Positions 33,198-42,303 of a stretch of DNA of 64,000 bases are shown here, one piece after another (the stretch's first letter is position 1; every line of letters starts with the position of its first letter). Position numbers and translations under genes: made by a program. The notes below the pieces were generated by a model. That model was not told the DNA's origin. It saw only the letters and a list, made by a program, of their open reading frames with translations, and ran no database searches. Origin of the DNA: Blastocatellia bacterium UBA7656 (lineage in GTDB: Bacteria > Acidobacteriota > Blastocatellia > UBA7656); NCBI GenBank assembly GCA_002483445.1, contig DLHY01000152.1, positions 17,798-81,797 of the forward strand, given 5' to 3'.

Positions 33198-34714
33198 CAC
33201 CTCATAGTCATGATCGCGGCGAATGTTTCGATGCCGTCCCACAGATTTTTTATCCGCACGTTCTCGTTTATCGAATGCTGATTGTTGTCGTGATTGACTA
33301 TGGGAACGCCGATCTGAGGCGAGCCGGTTCCGCTTTCGAGGATGTAAAGCGGCACGCTGCCGCCAAGCGTGGGCGCAAGCACCAAATGCCCTCCCAGAGC
33401 CTGTTCCGTGGCGCGGATGATCTGCTGAGATATGGCAAGACCCATCGATGTTCGCACCGCGCGATATCCGTCCCTGCTCTCTACGCGAGCGATCAGCCCG
33501 TAGCGGAGGCGAGTCGCGCGATCAGGCTCTTCAGCGGTGACGAAGTAGCCCTGTTTTTTGATATGAGCGATGACGCGCTCGACCTGACGGCGCGGATCGA
33601 TTCCCTTCACGAGTCGCATATCAATCGTCGCCGTCGCTTCCGCGGGGATGATCGTCCGCGATTCTCTTCCGACATACTCCGAGCGGATGCCATCGATGTT
33701 GAGCGAAGGCTCATTCAAAAGTTCTGCCAGAGAGCGACCCCCTCCGTCTACTGCGGCAAGCCCGTACTCGCGCATAAGTTCAGCATCGTTGTCGGGCATA
33801 TCTTTCAACGCTTTCTTTTCTTCTTCACCTAGAGGCTCCGCGTCCGCATAAAACCCGTCGATCAGCACGCGGCCCGCGTCATCTTTCATGCTGGCAAGCA
33901 ATCGGGCCAATCGCATCGCCGGGTTGGGCGCCCAGTTGCCATAATGCCCGCTGTGCAGTCCTCTGTCCGGCCCGTAGACGGTGATCGTGGCAGTGACTAC
34001 GCCGCGCACGCCGAAATAAATCAGCGGCTTTCGCGTCTGATGAACCGGCCCGTCAGCGCATATCCATGCATCAGCTTTGAGCAGCGCGGCGTTTCGCTTC
34101 ACTATGTCTTCGAGATGCAAAGACCCGGCTTCCTCTTCTCCCTCGAAGAGAAATTTAATATTCGAAGTTATCGCTTTGCTTGAAGCCTTGAGCGCGTCGA
34201 GGGCGATCATCAAAGCGATGATCGGAGCTTTGTCATCCGAAGCCGAGCGCGCATAAAGCCGCGCTTCAGGATCGACTTTTTCTCCCGCCTTTGGAAAATC
34301 GATCACGCGCCCGCCCGCTTCGAGAGGCTTGTCTCTCAAGACAGGTTTGAACGGATCAGAAGCCCACTTGGTTGGATCGGCTGCCTGTCCGTCGTAGTGC
34401 GCATAGAAACCCACGGTGCGAGTCGCGCCCTGAGTTTTGATCTCGCCGTAAACCGCGGGCGGCCCGTTGCCTTCGAGCAGTCGCGCTTCGACTCCCCGAC
34501 GGCGCAACATATCAACGAGCCAGTCCGCATTGCGGCGAATGTTTACGGTGTCGTTGGCGTGATTAGGGATCGAAAGCAGTTCGACGAATTCGCGCAGGAT
34601 TTCCGCTTCTTTCGATTCGCGATAAGCGCGCACACTCGCAGTTTGAGCGGAAACATTAAAAAAGCTCGTGACTGACAGAGCTATCAGACAGACCGCCAGA
34701 ACGGATTGCTTCAT
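33197..34714 (-). CDS. Secreted M20-family metallopeptidase (CNDP dipeptidase-like)
   Basis: 505 residues from ATG 34714 (GGAGG upstream). A signal peptide (about 1-23, ending VSAQTAS) is followed by a two-zinc M20 catalytic domain: GFYAHYDGQ (first His), ASDDKAPI (bridging Asp), FEGEEEAGS (base Glu and ligand Glu), CADGP and NHDNNQHSINENV (last His). A dimerisation domain begins near GVRGVVTATITVYGP. Relatives cleave dipeptides or short peptides. It is probably periplasmic and used for peptide scavenging. It is monocistronic and convergent with the pilin operon. Confidence 0.9.
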   Translation of the reverse strand: MKQSVLAVCLIALSVTSFFNVSAQTASVRAYRESKEAEILREFVELLSIPNHANDTVNIRRNADWLVDMLRRRGVEARLLEGNGPPAVYGEIKTQGATRTVGFYAHYDGQAADPTKWASDPFKPVLRDKPLEAGGRVIDFPKAGEKVDPEARLYARSASDDKAPIIALMIALDALKASSKAITSNIKFLFEGEEEAGSLHLEDIVKRNAALLKADAWICADGPVHQTRKPLIYFGVRGVVTATITVYGPDRGLHSGHYGNWAPNPAMRLARLLASMKDDAGRVLIDGFYADAEPLGEEEKKALKDMPDNDAELMREYGLAAVDGGGRSLAELLNEPSLNIDGIRSEYVGRESRTIIPAEATATIDMRLVKGIDPRRQVERVIAHIKKQGYFVTAEEPDRATRLRYGLIARVESRDGYRAVRTSMGLAISQQIIRATEQALGGHLVLAPTLGGSVPLYILESGTGSPQIGVPIVNHDNNQHSINENVRIKNLWDGIETFAAIMTMR

Positions 34715-34957
34715 TCAGATACCTCCGAGACTTTTGGGAAGCTTGACGAAGAATAGCACTGTTGGATCGCTGCTGTCATTCAGGGCTGGAAAAATTCTCG
34801 TCTCGCGCATTGACAAGGCGAGTCTGTTCAGGGTATAAGGCAATGTTATCATAATCAATCGTTTGCAGGAGAAAAGTTAAGGTGATGCCTTAGCTGCTAT
34901 TCAATGATTTTTTATCCAGCAAGCCCCACTGGTGTAAGTTCCGGTGAGGAAACGTCA

Positions 34958-35209
34958 GTGCCACAGAGTTTGAAAAAACGCGCAGCCGAGCTTGAACTCC
35001 GCGTCAAGGAACGAGCCGAACTGGTCAAAAAGGCGCTCAGGGAATACCGCGAGATCATGCGGGCCGCTTCGAGGGCCAAAGAAGGACGCCAGCGTGCGAG
35101 CGCGCGGCTCAACAAAAAGCGGCTCCACGTCGAGCGCGCCAACGCTGAGTACATTCAGCTTCAAAAGGAACTCGAACAAGTGCGAATGAGGCTGCAAGCC
35201 AGGAAGTGA
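34958..35209 (+). CDS. Small coiled-coil hypothetical protein
   Basis: 83 residues if read from GTG 34958, which has GTGAGGA about eight bases upstream; an ATG at 34904 in the same frame has no such site and would give 101 residues. The protein is highly charged and almost wholly helical (KKRAAELELRVKERAELVKKALREY ... ANAEYIQLQKELEQVRMRLQ), with heptad-like leucines and no other motif. No function can be given; a spurious but GC-rich ORF cannot be excluded. Confidence 0.5.
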   Translation: MPQSLKKRAAELELRVKERAELVKKALREYREIMRAASRAKEGRQRASARLNKKRLHVERANAEYIQLQKELEQVRMRLQARK

Positions 35210-35214
35210 GATCA

Positions 35215-35320
35215 GGAGAGTGGGAGAGTGGGAGAATGGGAGATGAAGAGTCTTCGCTCCCACTCCCACACTCCCACACCCCCACACTCTTTCTTCCCCC
35301 ACTCCCACTCTCCCATTCTT
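35215..35320. repeat. Inverted word repeat (GGGAGAGT type)
   Basis: GAGAGTGGGAGAGTGGGAGA on the left is mirrored by several CTCCCACTCCCACACTCCC copies on the right, with TCTTTCTTCCCC between. It sits in the gap after the small coiled-coil gene. Confidence 0.8.
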
Positions 35321-35448
35321 TTGTCAGCCCGAAAAGGAAATCGGCGCTGATTCTCAGGCTTCCGTGATGGCTGTCACTGATAAGAAGCGCAGCTTTATGT
35401 TACTACCTTTTTGTGCAGTGTGGGTCATAAGATAATAAGGAGACGAAT

Positions 35449-35772
35449 ATGATAAGCAAGCTTCTGAATTTTAGAAAACTGTTTCCCTTAGCGGCAGCCG
35501 CAATGCTCCTGTTTGCAGGCGCTGCCACCCCTCAGACTGAACGCAGTCAGTCAGGAGAGACTGCTATACAGGCAGGAGTGGTGAACGCGAAATCGCCAGC
35601 AGTGGATTTGAAAGCTGTTGGCAAAGAGGTGGCTCCGGGAGTGCTTGAAGTAGACCCCAATTCTGTTCGCGGCAAACGGCTCATAATCCCTCGCGGCAAT
35701 CAAACAGCAAGATTCATCTGCATTGGAAAATGGAAGAACGGCGAATGCAAAGGAATCTACATTGAGTGGTAG
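35449..35772 (+). CDS. Small secreted hypothetical protein
   Basis: 107 residues from ATG 35449 behind AAGGAGACGAAT. A hydrophobic signal peptide (about 10-28, LFPLAAAAMLLFAGAATPQ) is followed by a mature part of about 78 residues with a single closely spaced Cys pair (FICIGKWKNGECKGIYIEW). Small, exported and unrecognised; the Cys pair may form a disulfide. It stands alone. Confidence 0.65.
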   Translation: MISKLLNFRKLFPLAAAAMLLFAGAATPQTERSQSGETAIQAGVVNAKSPAVDLKAVGKEVAPGVLEVDPNSVRGKRLIIPRGNQTARFICIGKWKNGECKGIYIEW

Positions 35773-35864
35773 ATGACTTCAATCGCCTGAAGTCTCGCAT
35801 CAGCAGGGCCGCGCGTAACATTCAGCACGCGAAACTCACTTCGCGGCCCCTGCTGTATGCGTTG

Positions 35865-38003
35865 TTATTGTCGAATGAGCGCGGTGTTTTTAAGTATAGC
35901 GGCTTCGAGTATGCGCGCCTGGTGGCTTGCTCTCACCCAGTTGCCGTTTTCTACGGCTTCCGTCAGCGCAGGCAATTCAAGATGAGCGTAGGTGTAGCGG
36001 GCAGCGTAAAGCAGATGCTTGAACCACGGACGGTCAGGTATGCCTCGCGCGTAAAGCCAGTTCGATTCGAATTGAAAGATGCGCCGGTTGATGTTTTTCA
36101 ACTGCAACCGGTTCAACTGACCTGACGCGAGTTTCGCTTCCACGTCTAGTTTGAATCCTTCGGCAGCGGCTTTCATTTCACGTATGCGTCGAAAGACGCC
36201 GGAAAGGTCAAGATACCTTTTCGCATCTTCGCGGCGGGCGATCTCTTCGACGAACTCACGGAGCTTGTCCGAATAAAAAACGAAATCGAATGGCAGTATG
36301 TCGGCATTGGCCAATCGCAGGGTGAGCGCGCCCCAGTAAACACTCATCAGCGCGTGATAGCGAAATTCGGGATCGCCTATGTTCGTCATCCAGTAGTGAT
36401 TGTCGTACATCGAATGATACACGCCGTAAGGCCCGTCGAAGGTCAGCCCGACGGTCGGGCGTCCGAGGTGATTGAGAAAAACCGTGTGATCCGAGCCGCT
36501 GCCTATTCTCACATCGACAAGTTCATCGTCGCTGATTTCTTTCTCCTCGCCTTTTTCTTTTCGCTCGCGGTTGATCGAATCTTTCCACTCTTCATAAAGG
36601 CTGCGGCCTGAAGGCGCATCAATCGAACGGCTCATTTCGACTATCAAAGGCGCGAGCGAGGCGACAGCAGACGGGCGAAAGTTCGGCCCTGACACCGAGG
36701 AATCGACGTTGATGTAGGCGACCATTTTTTGTTTGATCTCTGAAGCGAAATGCTCGCCCCATTCGGTCGAGCCGGTAAGGGCCACCTCTTCTCCATCCCA
36801 ACTGCAAACAACTATGCTTCGACGAGGACGGATGCCCTGACGTTTCAATTCGCCCAGAGCGCGAGTCATCTCCATCATCGAAGCCGTTCCGCTCGACGGG
36901 TCTACGCCGCCGAATTCCCATGCGTCGCGATGATTGCCCAGCACTATCCATTCATCAGGCAGTTCAGACCCTCGCAGTCGCGCTTCGACCACGTAGTTGG
37001 GTTTTATGCCGTTGTCCATATCGACTTTGAGATGGACGCGCACAGCTTTTCCGCCCAGTCGATATTTGATGGGAAGTCCGCCCTGCCATTCGCGCGGAGC
37101 TTCAGGGCCGTCCATATTTTCCAGCAATGGCCGCGCATCGCGCCAAGACATCGGAAGCGCGATTATTTTCGGAACGGAGCGCGCCTGTTTCGGAGATATG
37201 CGTTTTGCGCCCGGAACCGATGGCCAGCCCGGAGTGAGCGGGTCGCCTGCGACCAGAAAATCATAAGTGATCGCGCCGCGTTGAATATGGCTTTCCGGCC
37301 CCCACGGGCCATCGGGGAAAACTTTGCCGCGCTTGTATCCGTCTTCCGCAGGATCGGAATAAATGATGATCGCGGAGGCTCCTTCGCGCTCTGCCGTGAG
37401 AGCTTTGAATCCGCGATAGCTGTACGGATTGGAATATCGGACGAGAACTATTTTGCCCCGCACATCGATGCCATGCTTTCTGAGCAACTCGTAATCTTCC
37501 GGGTTGCCGCTGTGCGCATAGACTACGGGCGCGGTGACTTCGCCCGATGCGGACATTCCGGTGAATGCTGACCTCACGCGGGGGTTTTTCGTGTCGGGGT
37601 CTACGTCGTAAGCGTCTTCGCGCAGGCTCGCTTTGTAATAAACAGGCGCGATCATTTCAGCCATAACAGAGCGTGGGTGAGTGTCCATCACGTCGTAGCG
37701 ATGGAGGCGAACATCTTCCCATCCCTGTTGTTTCCAAAGTTGAGCGATGTGACGGGCAAGCTCGTTGTTGCGCGGAGAGCCTGCCGGGTGAGGCTCGGCG
37801 GTGAAGAAGCGATGATGACGGCGGGCCTCCTCTGCTGACGGAAGTCGTTTGTATTTTTCTTCGATCTCTTTTTGCCTGGAGGCAGAGCGCGGAGAGAATC
37901 CCGTCATTCGTTCCTGCATCGTTGCGACAGGCGGCGCGAGTATCGCCGCGATCATCGCAAGGCCGCAAACGAAAAGCGGCCAGCTTCTTCGAGCGATTTT
38001 CAT
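35865..38003 (-). CDS. M28-family carboxypeptidase (glutamate carboxypeptidase II-like)
   Basis: 712 residues from ATG 38003 (GAAGGAG upstream). A signal peptide (about 1-25) is followed by a PA (protease-associated) insertion near 120-260 (VVYAHSGNPEDYELL, GKIVLVRYSNPYSYRGFKA), the two-zinc M28 domain (GNHRDAWEFGGVDPSSGTA; WDGEEVALTGSTEW; NVDSSVSG; YHSMYDNHYWM) and a C-terminal transferrin-receptor-like dimerisation domain. This is the plan of human PSMA/GCPII and bacterial homologues, which release C-terminal glutamate or aspartate from peptides. It is the last gene of the murB-led minus operon. Confidence 0.92.
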   Translation of the reverse strand: MKIARRSWPLFVCGLAMIAAILAPPVATMQERMTGFSPRSASRQKEIEEKYKRLPSAEEARRHHRFFTAEPHPAGSPRNNELARHIAQLWKQQGWEDVRLHRYDVMDTHPRSVMAEMIAPVYYKASLREDAYDVDPDTKNPRVRSAFTGMSASGEVTAPVVYAHSGNPEDYELLRKHGIDVRGKIVLVRYSNPYSYRGFKALTAEREGASAIIIYSDPAEDGYKRGKVFPDGPWGPESHIQRGAITYDFLVAGDPLTPGWPSVPGAKRISPKQARSVPKIIALPMSWRDARPLLENMDGPEAPREWQGGLPIKYRLGGKAVRVHLKVDMDNGIKPNYVVEARLRGSELPDEWIVLGNHRDAWEFGGVDPSSGTASMMEMTRALGELKRQGIRPRRSIVVCSWDGEEVALTGSTEWGEHFASEIKQKMVAYINVDSSVSGPNFRPSAVASLAPLIVEMSRSIDAPSGRSLYEEWKDSINRERKEKGEEKEISDDELVDVRIGSGSDHTVFLNHLGRPTVGLTFDGPYGVYHSMYDNHYWMTNIGDPEFRYHALMSVYWGALTLRLANADILPFDFVFYSDKLREFVEEIARREDAKRYLDLSGVFRRIREMKAAAEGFKLDVEAKLASGQLNRLQLKNINRRIFQFESNWLYARGIPDRPWFKHLLYAARYTYAHLELPALTEAVENGNWVRASHQARILEAAILKNTALIRQ

Positions 38004-38018
38004 CAGCTTCTCCTTCGC

Positions 38019-38762
38019 TCACTTCACAGCGACGGCCAGCGTGTCGTGATGCTTGTAGATGAGGGTTCGCAGGTAAGGGCCGATTCTCGTTGCGCCTTCG
38101 AATCCGGCTGCTCTCGCTGCGGCTTCCTGATCTTTTTCCGCGATGTCGGCGCTCTCGGCATAGTGCTTCAGATCGCGATAAAATCCGAGCGTGAACAAAT
38201 CCCACCCCGCGCCCTGATCGCGCACGAAGATGAAATTTTCCGGCCTGTGCAGCGCGCGCTGATAAGCGTTTTCCATCTCGCGTTCTCGATAAAGCTCCGC
38301 TTGACGACCGGGCAGAGCATGAAATATTTCGAGATGAAAGAAAGCCGCTTTCGCAAACGCAGCGCGCAGATCAACGAGCGGCGGGCCGTAGACGAACAAA
38401 TCTTCCTGCCACGCAATGCACTCCTTGAATCGGGCTGAGAATTTCTGATCGGCCTCTTTTCTTTTCGCCATCCGGTCAGCGCGATAGTATTCCGTGTAGC
38501 TCGCAACGGGGAACAGGAGCATCAAGTCCCATTGATCGCCCTGAGAGTGACGAATCCACATGGGCGGCTCATCTCCGACAGTCGCATAAACGGGCATTCG
38601 CGATTTGTAGAGATCGATCAATTCGAGAAGTTTACCCGGCGCTGCCTGCACGAACCGGGCTTGATAGAGAAAGGTTTCTTTCTGCTGCGCTCTTGCGGGC
38701 GCGTTACTGAAAATCAAAAAGGCAAATGCTATGAGCAGCGCAATCGCTTTGATCAATTTCAT
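38019..38762 (-). CDS. Secreted hypothetical protein (possible dimeric alpha-beta barrel)
   Basis: 247 residues from ATG 38762 (GGAGGAG just upstream); longer in-frame readings to 38894 would overlap the creatininase-like gene. A signal peptide (MKLIKAIALLIAFAFLIFSNAPARA) is followed by two related halves: FLYQARFVQAAPGKLLELIDLY ... QGDQWDLMLLFPV and FHLEIFHALPGRQAELYRERE ... GAGWDLFTLGFY. The repeat of F-x-x-x-x-A-x-P-G...WDL is like the NIPSNAP/dimeric alpha-beta barrel fold. The function is unknown. It lies 20 bases after the creatininase-like gene and 15 bases before the M28 gene. Confidence 0.72.
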   Translation of the reverse strand: MKLIKAIALLIAFAFLIFSNAPARAQQKETFLYQARFVQAAPGKLLELIDLYKSRMPVYATVGDEPPMWIRHSQGDQWDLMLLFPVASYTEYYRADRMAKRKEADQKFSARFKECIAWQEDLFVYGPPLVDLRAAFAKAAFFHLEIFHALPGRQAELYREREMENAYQRALHRPENFIFVRDQGAGWDLFTLGFYRDLKHYAESADIAEKDQEAAARAAGFEGATRIGPYLRTLIYKHHDTLAVAVK

Positions 38763-38782
38763 CTCTCCTCCATTGTCAGCCT

Positions 38783-39580
38783 CTAGGGAACAGAGGCGCG
38801 GCGCAGTTCTTCTATATCGTCGAGTATGCCTTTGACAAGGGCTTCGGTCACTATTCGGCCTTTCTCGCGCGTGGCCAGCGTTGCGTCGCCCCACACGCCA
38901 GAAGGCGAATAGGTTCCTTCGCCGTTCGGATTGCGCGTCAGCCTTCCCTGTCCCGGTCGATAATCCTTCACCGCCTTTTTCATATCGACTGATTTCGGAT
39001 CCATGTAAAGGATCATCGAGGTTTCTATTTCGTCGGCGTGCGTGCCGCCTTCCTGCTTCGCTATCTGTTTTTCGACCGGCCCTGTGATTTTCAGCAAATC
39101 GGTGAAGCGCATCACTATGCCGTCCGAGGCGAGAAGTTCGACAGCAGGGCGGAGGGCGCGCACCGTAGAGACTCCGGTGTTGAGTATGTAAAACCTTCGC
39201 GGCCCATGTCGCGCGAGGCTGCGACAGATGTCGACTATCATATCGCGCGCCGTTTCCATCCTTAGAGTCGTCGAGCCGGGATACTCTACGAACGCCGGAT
39301 AAAAACTGTAATTGACAGTCGGCGCGATGACCGCGTTCGAGGCTTTAAGCACGCGCCGCTTGAGATACTCGGCCAGTATCAGATCGTTTTTCAACTTGAG
39401 GTGCGGCCCGTGTTCTTTGGCCGCCGCGCCGAGCGGTATGACCACAACGGTGTCGCGTGTTAAAACTTTTTCAGCTTCAAGCCATGTGAAGTCTTCAAGC
39501 AGTATGCCTTTGTTCTTCGTTTGTCCGCGCGCTGCGATAATGCAAGCAAGAAGCGCGATGATGAGGAAAAGTTTTTTCAC
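38783..39580 (-). CDS. Exported creatininase-family protein
   Basis: 265 residues from GTG 39580, chosen because GGAGGT sits six bases upstream. A signal peptide (MKKLFLIIALLACIIAARG) is followed by the creatininase fold: VVVIPLGAAAKEHGPHLKLKNDLILAE gives the metal-binding Glu-His and Asp, and GGTHADEIETSMILY gives a later ligand set. The usual NGHGGN loop is replaced by FYILNTGVSTVRAL. The family cleaves cyclic amides (creatinine) or acts in cofactor routes such as mycofactocin; being exported and in a murB operon, its substrate here is open. The start is 14 bases after the murB stop. Confidence 0.8.
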   Translation of the reverse strand: MKKLFLIIALLACIIAARGQTKNKGILLEDFTWLEAEKVLTRDTVVVIPLGAAAKEHGPHLKLKNDLILAEYLKRRVLKASNAVIAPTVNYSFYPAFVEYPGSTTLRMETARDMIVDICRSLARHGPRRFYILNTGVSTVRALRPAVELLASDGIVMRFTDLLKITGPVEKQIAKQEGGTHADEIETSMILYMDPKSVDMKKAVKDYRPGQGRLTRNPNGEGTYSPSGVWGDATLATREKGRIVTEALVKGILDDIEELRRASVP

Positions 39581-39594
39581 AGATGCACCTCCGA

Positions 39595-40686
39595 TCAATC
39601 GAAACCTACAAACACAGGCTCCACGTCGAGCGCGATTCCGAAGCGATCCCGCACGCGCGATTTTATCTCTTCCGCAAGATGGAGGACTTCGCGCGCTGTG
39701 CCGCCGCCGCGATTGACTATCGCAAGCGCGTGCTTAGTTGAAATCCCCACGTTGCCATGCTCGTGTCCTTTTTCAAATCCGGCCTGCTCTATGAGCCACG
39801 CTGCCGAAAGTTTTATTCTGTCTCCAGATGGAAAAGCGGGCATCTTCTCCGTATCGGATATGAAACTTGAGGCGCGACTTCTGATTTCTTCATACTCGCC
39901 GGGAGTGACGACGGGGTTGACGAAAAACGAGCCGACGCTTCGTGAATCTGTGTCCGCCGGATCGATGACCATAGCCTTGCGCCGACGTATGGCGATGACC
40001 GCTTCGCGCACCTCCGCGAGCGAAGGAGAAGAAATTCCGCGCTCAGCAAAATATCGCTCAAGCTCCGCGTATCGAATCGCCGGCTTGCCCTGTACTCTGA
40101 GGCGATATTCGACTTGGGTTATGATGAAGCGACTGTGATCCTGCCTTTTGAAACGCGAAGCGCGATAGCCGAACTGGCACTCGTCGCGACTGATCTCTGT
40201 GATTTCGCCTGTCACGAGATCGATTGCCGAAAGTCGCTTCATCGTCTCGCTTATCTCCTGCCCGTAAGCGCCGACGTTTTGAATGGGCGTGGCTCCGACG
40301 CTGCCCGGTATGCCTGAAAGACATTCGAATCCGGCGAGTTGGCTCGCCACACAAAGCGCGACCAGATCATCCCACTCTTCGCCCGCGCCCGCCTTGACCG
40401 TAGCCCACTCGCCGCTTGTCTCGATGCTTATGCCTTTTACTGCAACGCGAAGTACGAGTCCGCGAAAGCCGCTGTCCGAGATGACGATGTTGCTGCCGCC
40501 GCCGAGAATCAGTAGCGGAAGGCGCTGCTCTCGCGCCCAGCGGACGCCCGCTTGCAGGCATTCGATTGAGCCAGCCTCGCAGAAAAATCGCGCCGCGCCG
40601 CCCAGGCCCAGAGTCGTGAAGCGGGCAAGCTGCTCATTTTCCCGCAGCGATTTTTCGAACTCAAGGTTAGTGTTTTGCAAGCTCAA
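39595..40686 (-). CDS. murB: UDP-N-acetylenolpyruvoylglucosamine reductase
   Basis: About 363 residues if read from TTG 40686; the frame is open to 40782, but the part beyond overlaps the divergent hydrolase gene. FAD-binding PCMH fold: TTLGLGGAARFFCEA, ILGGGSNIVISDSGFRG, then GIPGSVGATPIQNVGAYGQEI, GYRASRFK, and the catalytic SVGSFFVNPVV, where Ser is the proton donor. The C-terminus has AAWLIEQAGFEKGHEHGNVGISTKHALAIVN. It reduces UDP-GlcNAc-enolpyruvate to UDP-MurNAc in peptidoglycan synthesis. It leads a tight operon with three exported proteins, a rare context for murB. Confidence 0.92.
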   Translation of the reverse strand: MSLQNTNLEFEKSLRENEQLARFTTLGLGGAARFFCEAGSIECLQAGVRWAREQRLPLLILGGGSNIVISDSGFRGLVLRVAVKGISIETSGEWATVKAGAGEEWDDLVALCVASQLAGFECLSGIPGSVGATPIQNVGAYGQEISETMKRLSAIDLVTGEITEISRDECQFGYRASRFKRQDHSRFIITQVEYRLRVQGKPAIRYAELERYFAERGISSPSLAEVREAVIAIRRRKAMVIDPADTDSRSVGSFFVNPVVTPGEYEEIRSRASSFISDTEKMPAFPSGDRIKLSAAWLIEQAGFEKGHEHGNVGISTKHALAIVNRGGGTAREVLHLAEEIKSRVRDRFGIALDVEPVFVGFD

Positions 40687-40720
40687 CAGCCTACATTGTC
40701 CGCCTCGATCAAGTCCAGTT

Positions 40721-41437
40721 ATGATGCGATTCACAATGGCGGAAAAACTGTCGATACATATCAACGACGATGACATCGTCACAGGATCGATTTATTTTGC
40801 GACTCCGCGCAAACGAAAGCGAGCGACGCTTCTGCTCGGACACGGAGCGGGCGCGAATCAGCAGAGCGAATTCATGGTGAGTTTCGCTCGCGGGCTTGCT
40901 TTGCGTGGAATCGATGCGGTCACTTTCAATTTTCTCTACACAGAGCGGAGCCGCCGCGCGCCCGACCGAAACGATAAACTTGAAAGCTGTTACATGTCCG
41001 CGATTGATTCGGTCCGCGGTCACAAAAAACTCAAGGGCAACAAATTGTTGATCGGCGGAAAATCCATGGGCGGGCGCATAGCCTCGCAGGTCGCGGCTTC
41101 AGGAGTTGAAGTTTCAGGATTGATCTTTCTCGGCTATCCGCTCCATCCTCCTGGCAAACCCGAAGCGACGCGCGATGCGCATCTCGCGCTCGTCCGTTCG
41201 CCGATGCTTTTCCTTCAGGGCGAGCGAGATGCTTTCGGCACATCGGAAGAAATCTCCCGCATGATAAAACGGCTCAAGCTCGATGCAAGAATTTATCCGG
41301 TAGAGGGCGGCGATCATTCTTTTACGGTTCCGAAAAGCCGGGGCATATCCGAGGAAGAAATTTTCCGGCTCGCTGAGGATGAAATCGCGCGATGGGTGGA
41401 CGAGTTGATTCGAAATGAAAAAGGAAGCGGGAAATGA
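40721..41437 (+). CDS. Alpha/beta hydrolase (dienelactone hydrolase-like)
   Basis: 238 residues from ATG 40721; ATG 40724 and 40736 are alternative starts, none with a strong ribosome-binding site. Hydrolase motifs: LLLGHGAGANQQS (oxyanion region), the nucleophile elbow GGKSMGGRIAS (Gly-x-Ser-x-Gly), acid in GERDAFG and His in GGDHSF. This matches the family of small serine hydrolases related to the KANL3/Tex30-like group. There is no signal peptide, so it is cytoplasmic. The substrate is unknown. Divergent from murB. Confidence 0.83.
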   Translation: MMRFTMAEKLSIHINDDDIVTGSIYFATPRKRKRATLLLGHGAGANQQSEFMVSFARGLALRGIDAVTFNFLYTERSRRAPDRNDKLESCYMSAIDSVRGHKKLKGNKLLIGGKSMGGRIASQVAASGVEVSGLIFLGYPLHPPGKPEATRDAHLALVRSPMLFLQGERDAFGTSEEISRMIKRLKLDARIYPVEGGDHSFTVPKSRGISEEEIFRLAEDEIARWVDELIRNEKGSGK

Positions 41438-41469
41438 TCCCGCTTCCCTGAAGCTTTCGCTGATGATTT

Positions 41470-42021
41470 TTACTGTCCGACGATATCGCCCTTGAGCGAT
41501 CCGAGGATGGTGAGCAGTTCAGTCTTTTCGGCCTCAGGCACGTTGAATTTGTCGAGCGCCTTGACGAGGTCTTCGACCAGCGCGGTGAAATCGGCATCGG
41601 TTATGCCCATGCCCTTGTGAGAGGTCTTCATATCCTTGCCCTTGTATTTGCAGCGACCGCCGGTGGCCGAGCAAATCTGAGCGACAAGATTATCCTTGAG
41701 AGCCTGAAGACGGGCCGGGTTGGCGACTGTATCGGCGAAGAATTTGTTGATGCGGTTATCAGCGCCTACGACGTTGATGAATTCGTCTACGACTGCCGTT
41801 ATCGCCTTCTTGCCTCCGAGTCTGGTGTAAAGCGTTTTCTTCTTGGAAGATTTGCCTTCCTTCATCTTGTCGTCCGACTTCATCTTGTCGTCCGACTTCA
41901 TCTCTTTTTCTTCGGACTTCTTCTTGTCTTTGTCTTTCTGCATCGCGAATGACGATGCAACGCTGAATGATCCCATTGCCAGCATTGCTGCGATTGCGAT
42001 TGCGGTCAAAGTCTTGCGCAT
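41470..42021 (-). CDS. Exported truncated haemoglobin (group I-like)
   Basis: 183 residues from ATG 42021 (AAGGAAGGATC upstream). A signal peptide (about 1-27, ending SSFA) is followed by a Lys/Glu/Asp-rich linker with the hexapeptide KSDDKM repeated (about 42-53), then a truncated globin: LYTRLGGKKAITAVVDEFINVV and FFADT (helices B-E), CSATGGRCKYKGKDMKTSHKGMGITDADFTALVEDLVKALDKF, where the His of SHKGM is the likely distal or proximal ligand. It presumably binds haem and handles O2/NO or peroxide in the periplasm; export of a truncated globin is uncommon. Cys in CSATGGRC could pair. Confidence 0.85.
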   Translation of the reverse strand: MRKTLTAIAIAAMLAMGSFSVASSFAMQKDKDKKKSEEKEMKSDDKMKSDDKMKEGKSSKKKTLYTRLGGKKAITAVVDEFINVVGADNRINKFFADTVANPARLQALKDNLVAQICSATGGRCKYKGKDMKTSHKGMGITDADFTALVEDLVKALDKFNVPEAEKTELLTILGSLKGDIVGQ

Positions 42022-42303
42022 AAGCTGATCCTTCCTTTCTTACGAGTTAAAGAAGAGCGGCTCTGTCAGCGCCGCTTTTGTGATTGGTTCGAATTGATTT
42101 TGAACAGTGAGGCTCAGGGATTACCAACCGGGCGAATCCGAAAGCAAACTGTTAAGTATAATGCCATAAGCGCGCCAACTCCGGGGCTGCGATTTTATCA
42201 GCCTCCCACGAGGCGCGCAATGAGCAATACGGAGTGAAACTTTACGGGTTAAAAGCCTCAAACCCCTATTACGCGCCCGCCGACGGATGTGGATTTTATC
42301 GGA

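Noticed and set aside
36750..37571. A 273-codon plus-strand frame opposite the M28 peptidase
   Set aside because: Antisense of a strongly supported protease with full metal motifs; no start signal or domain.
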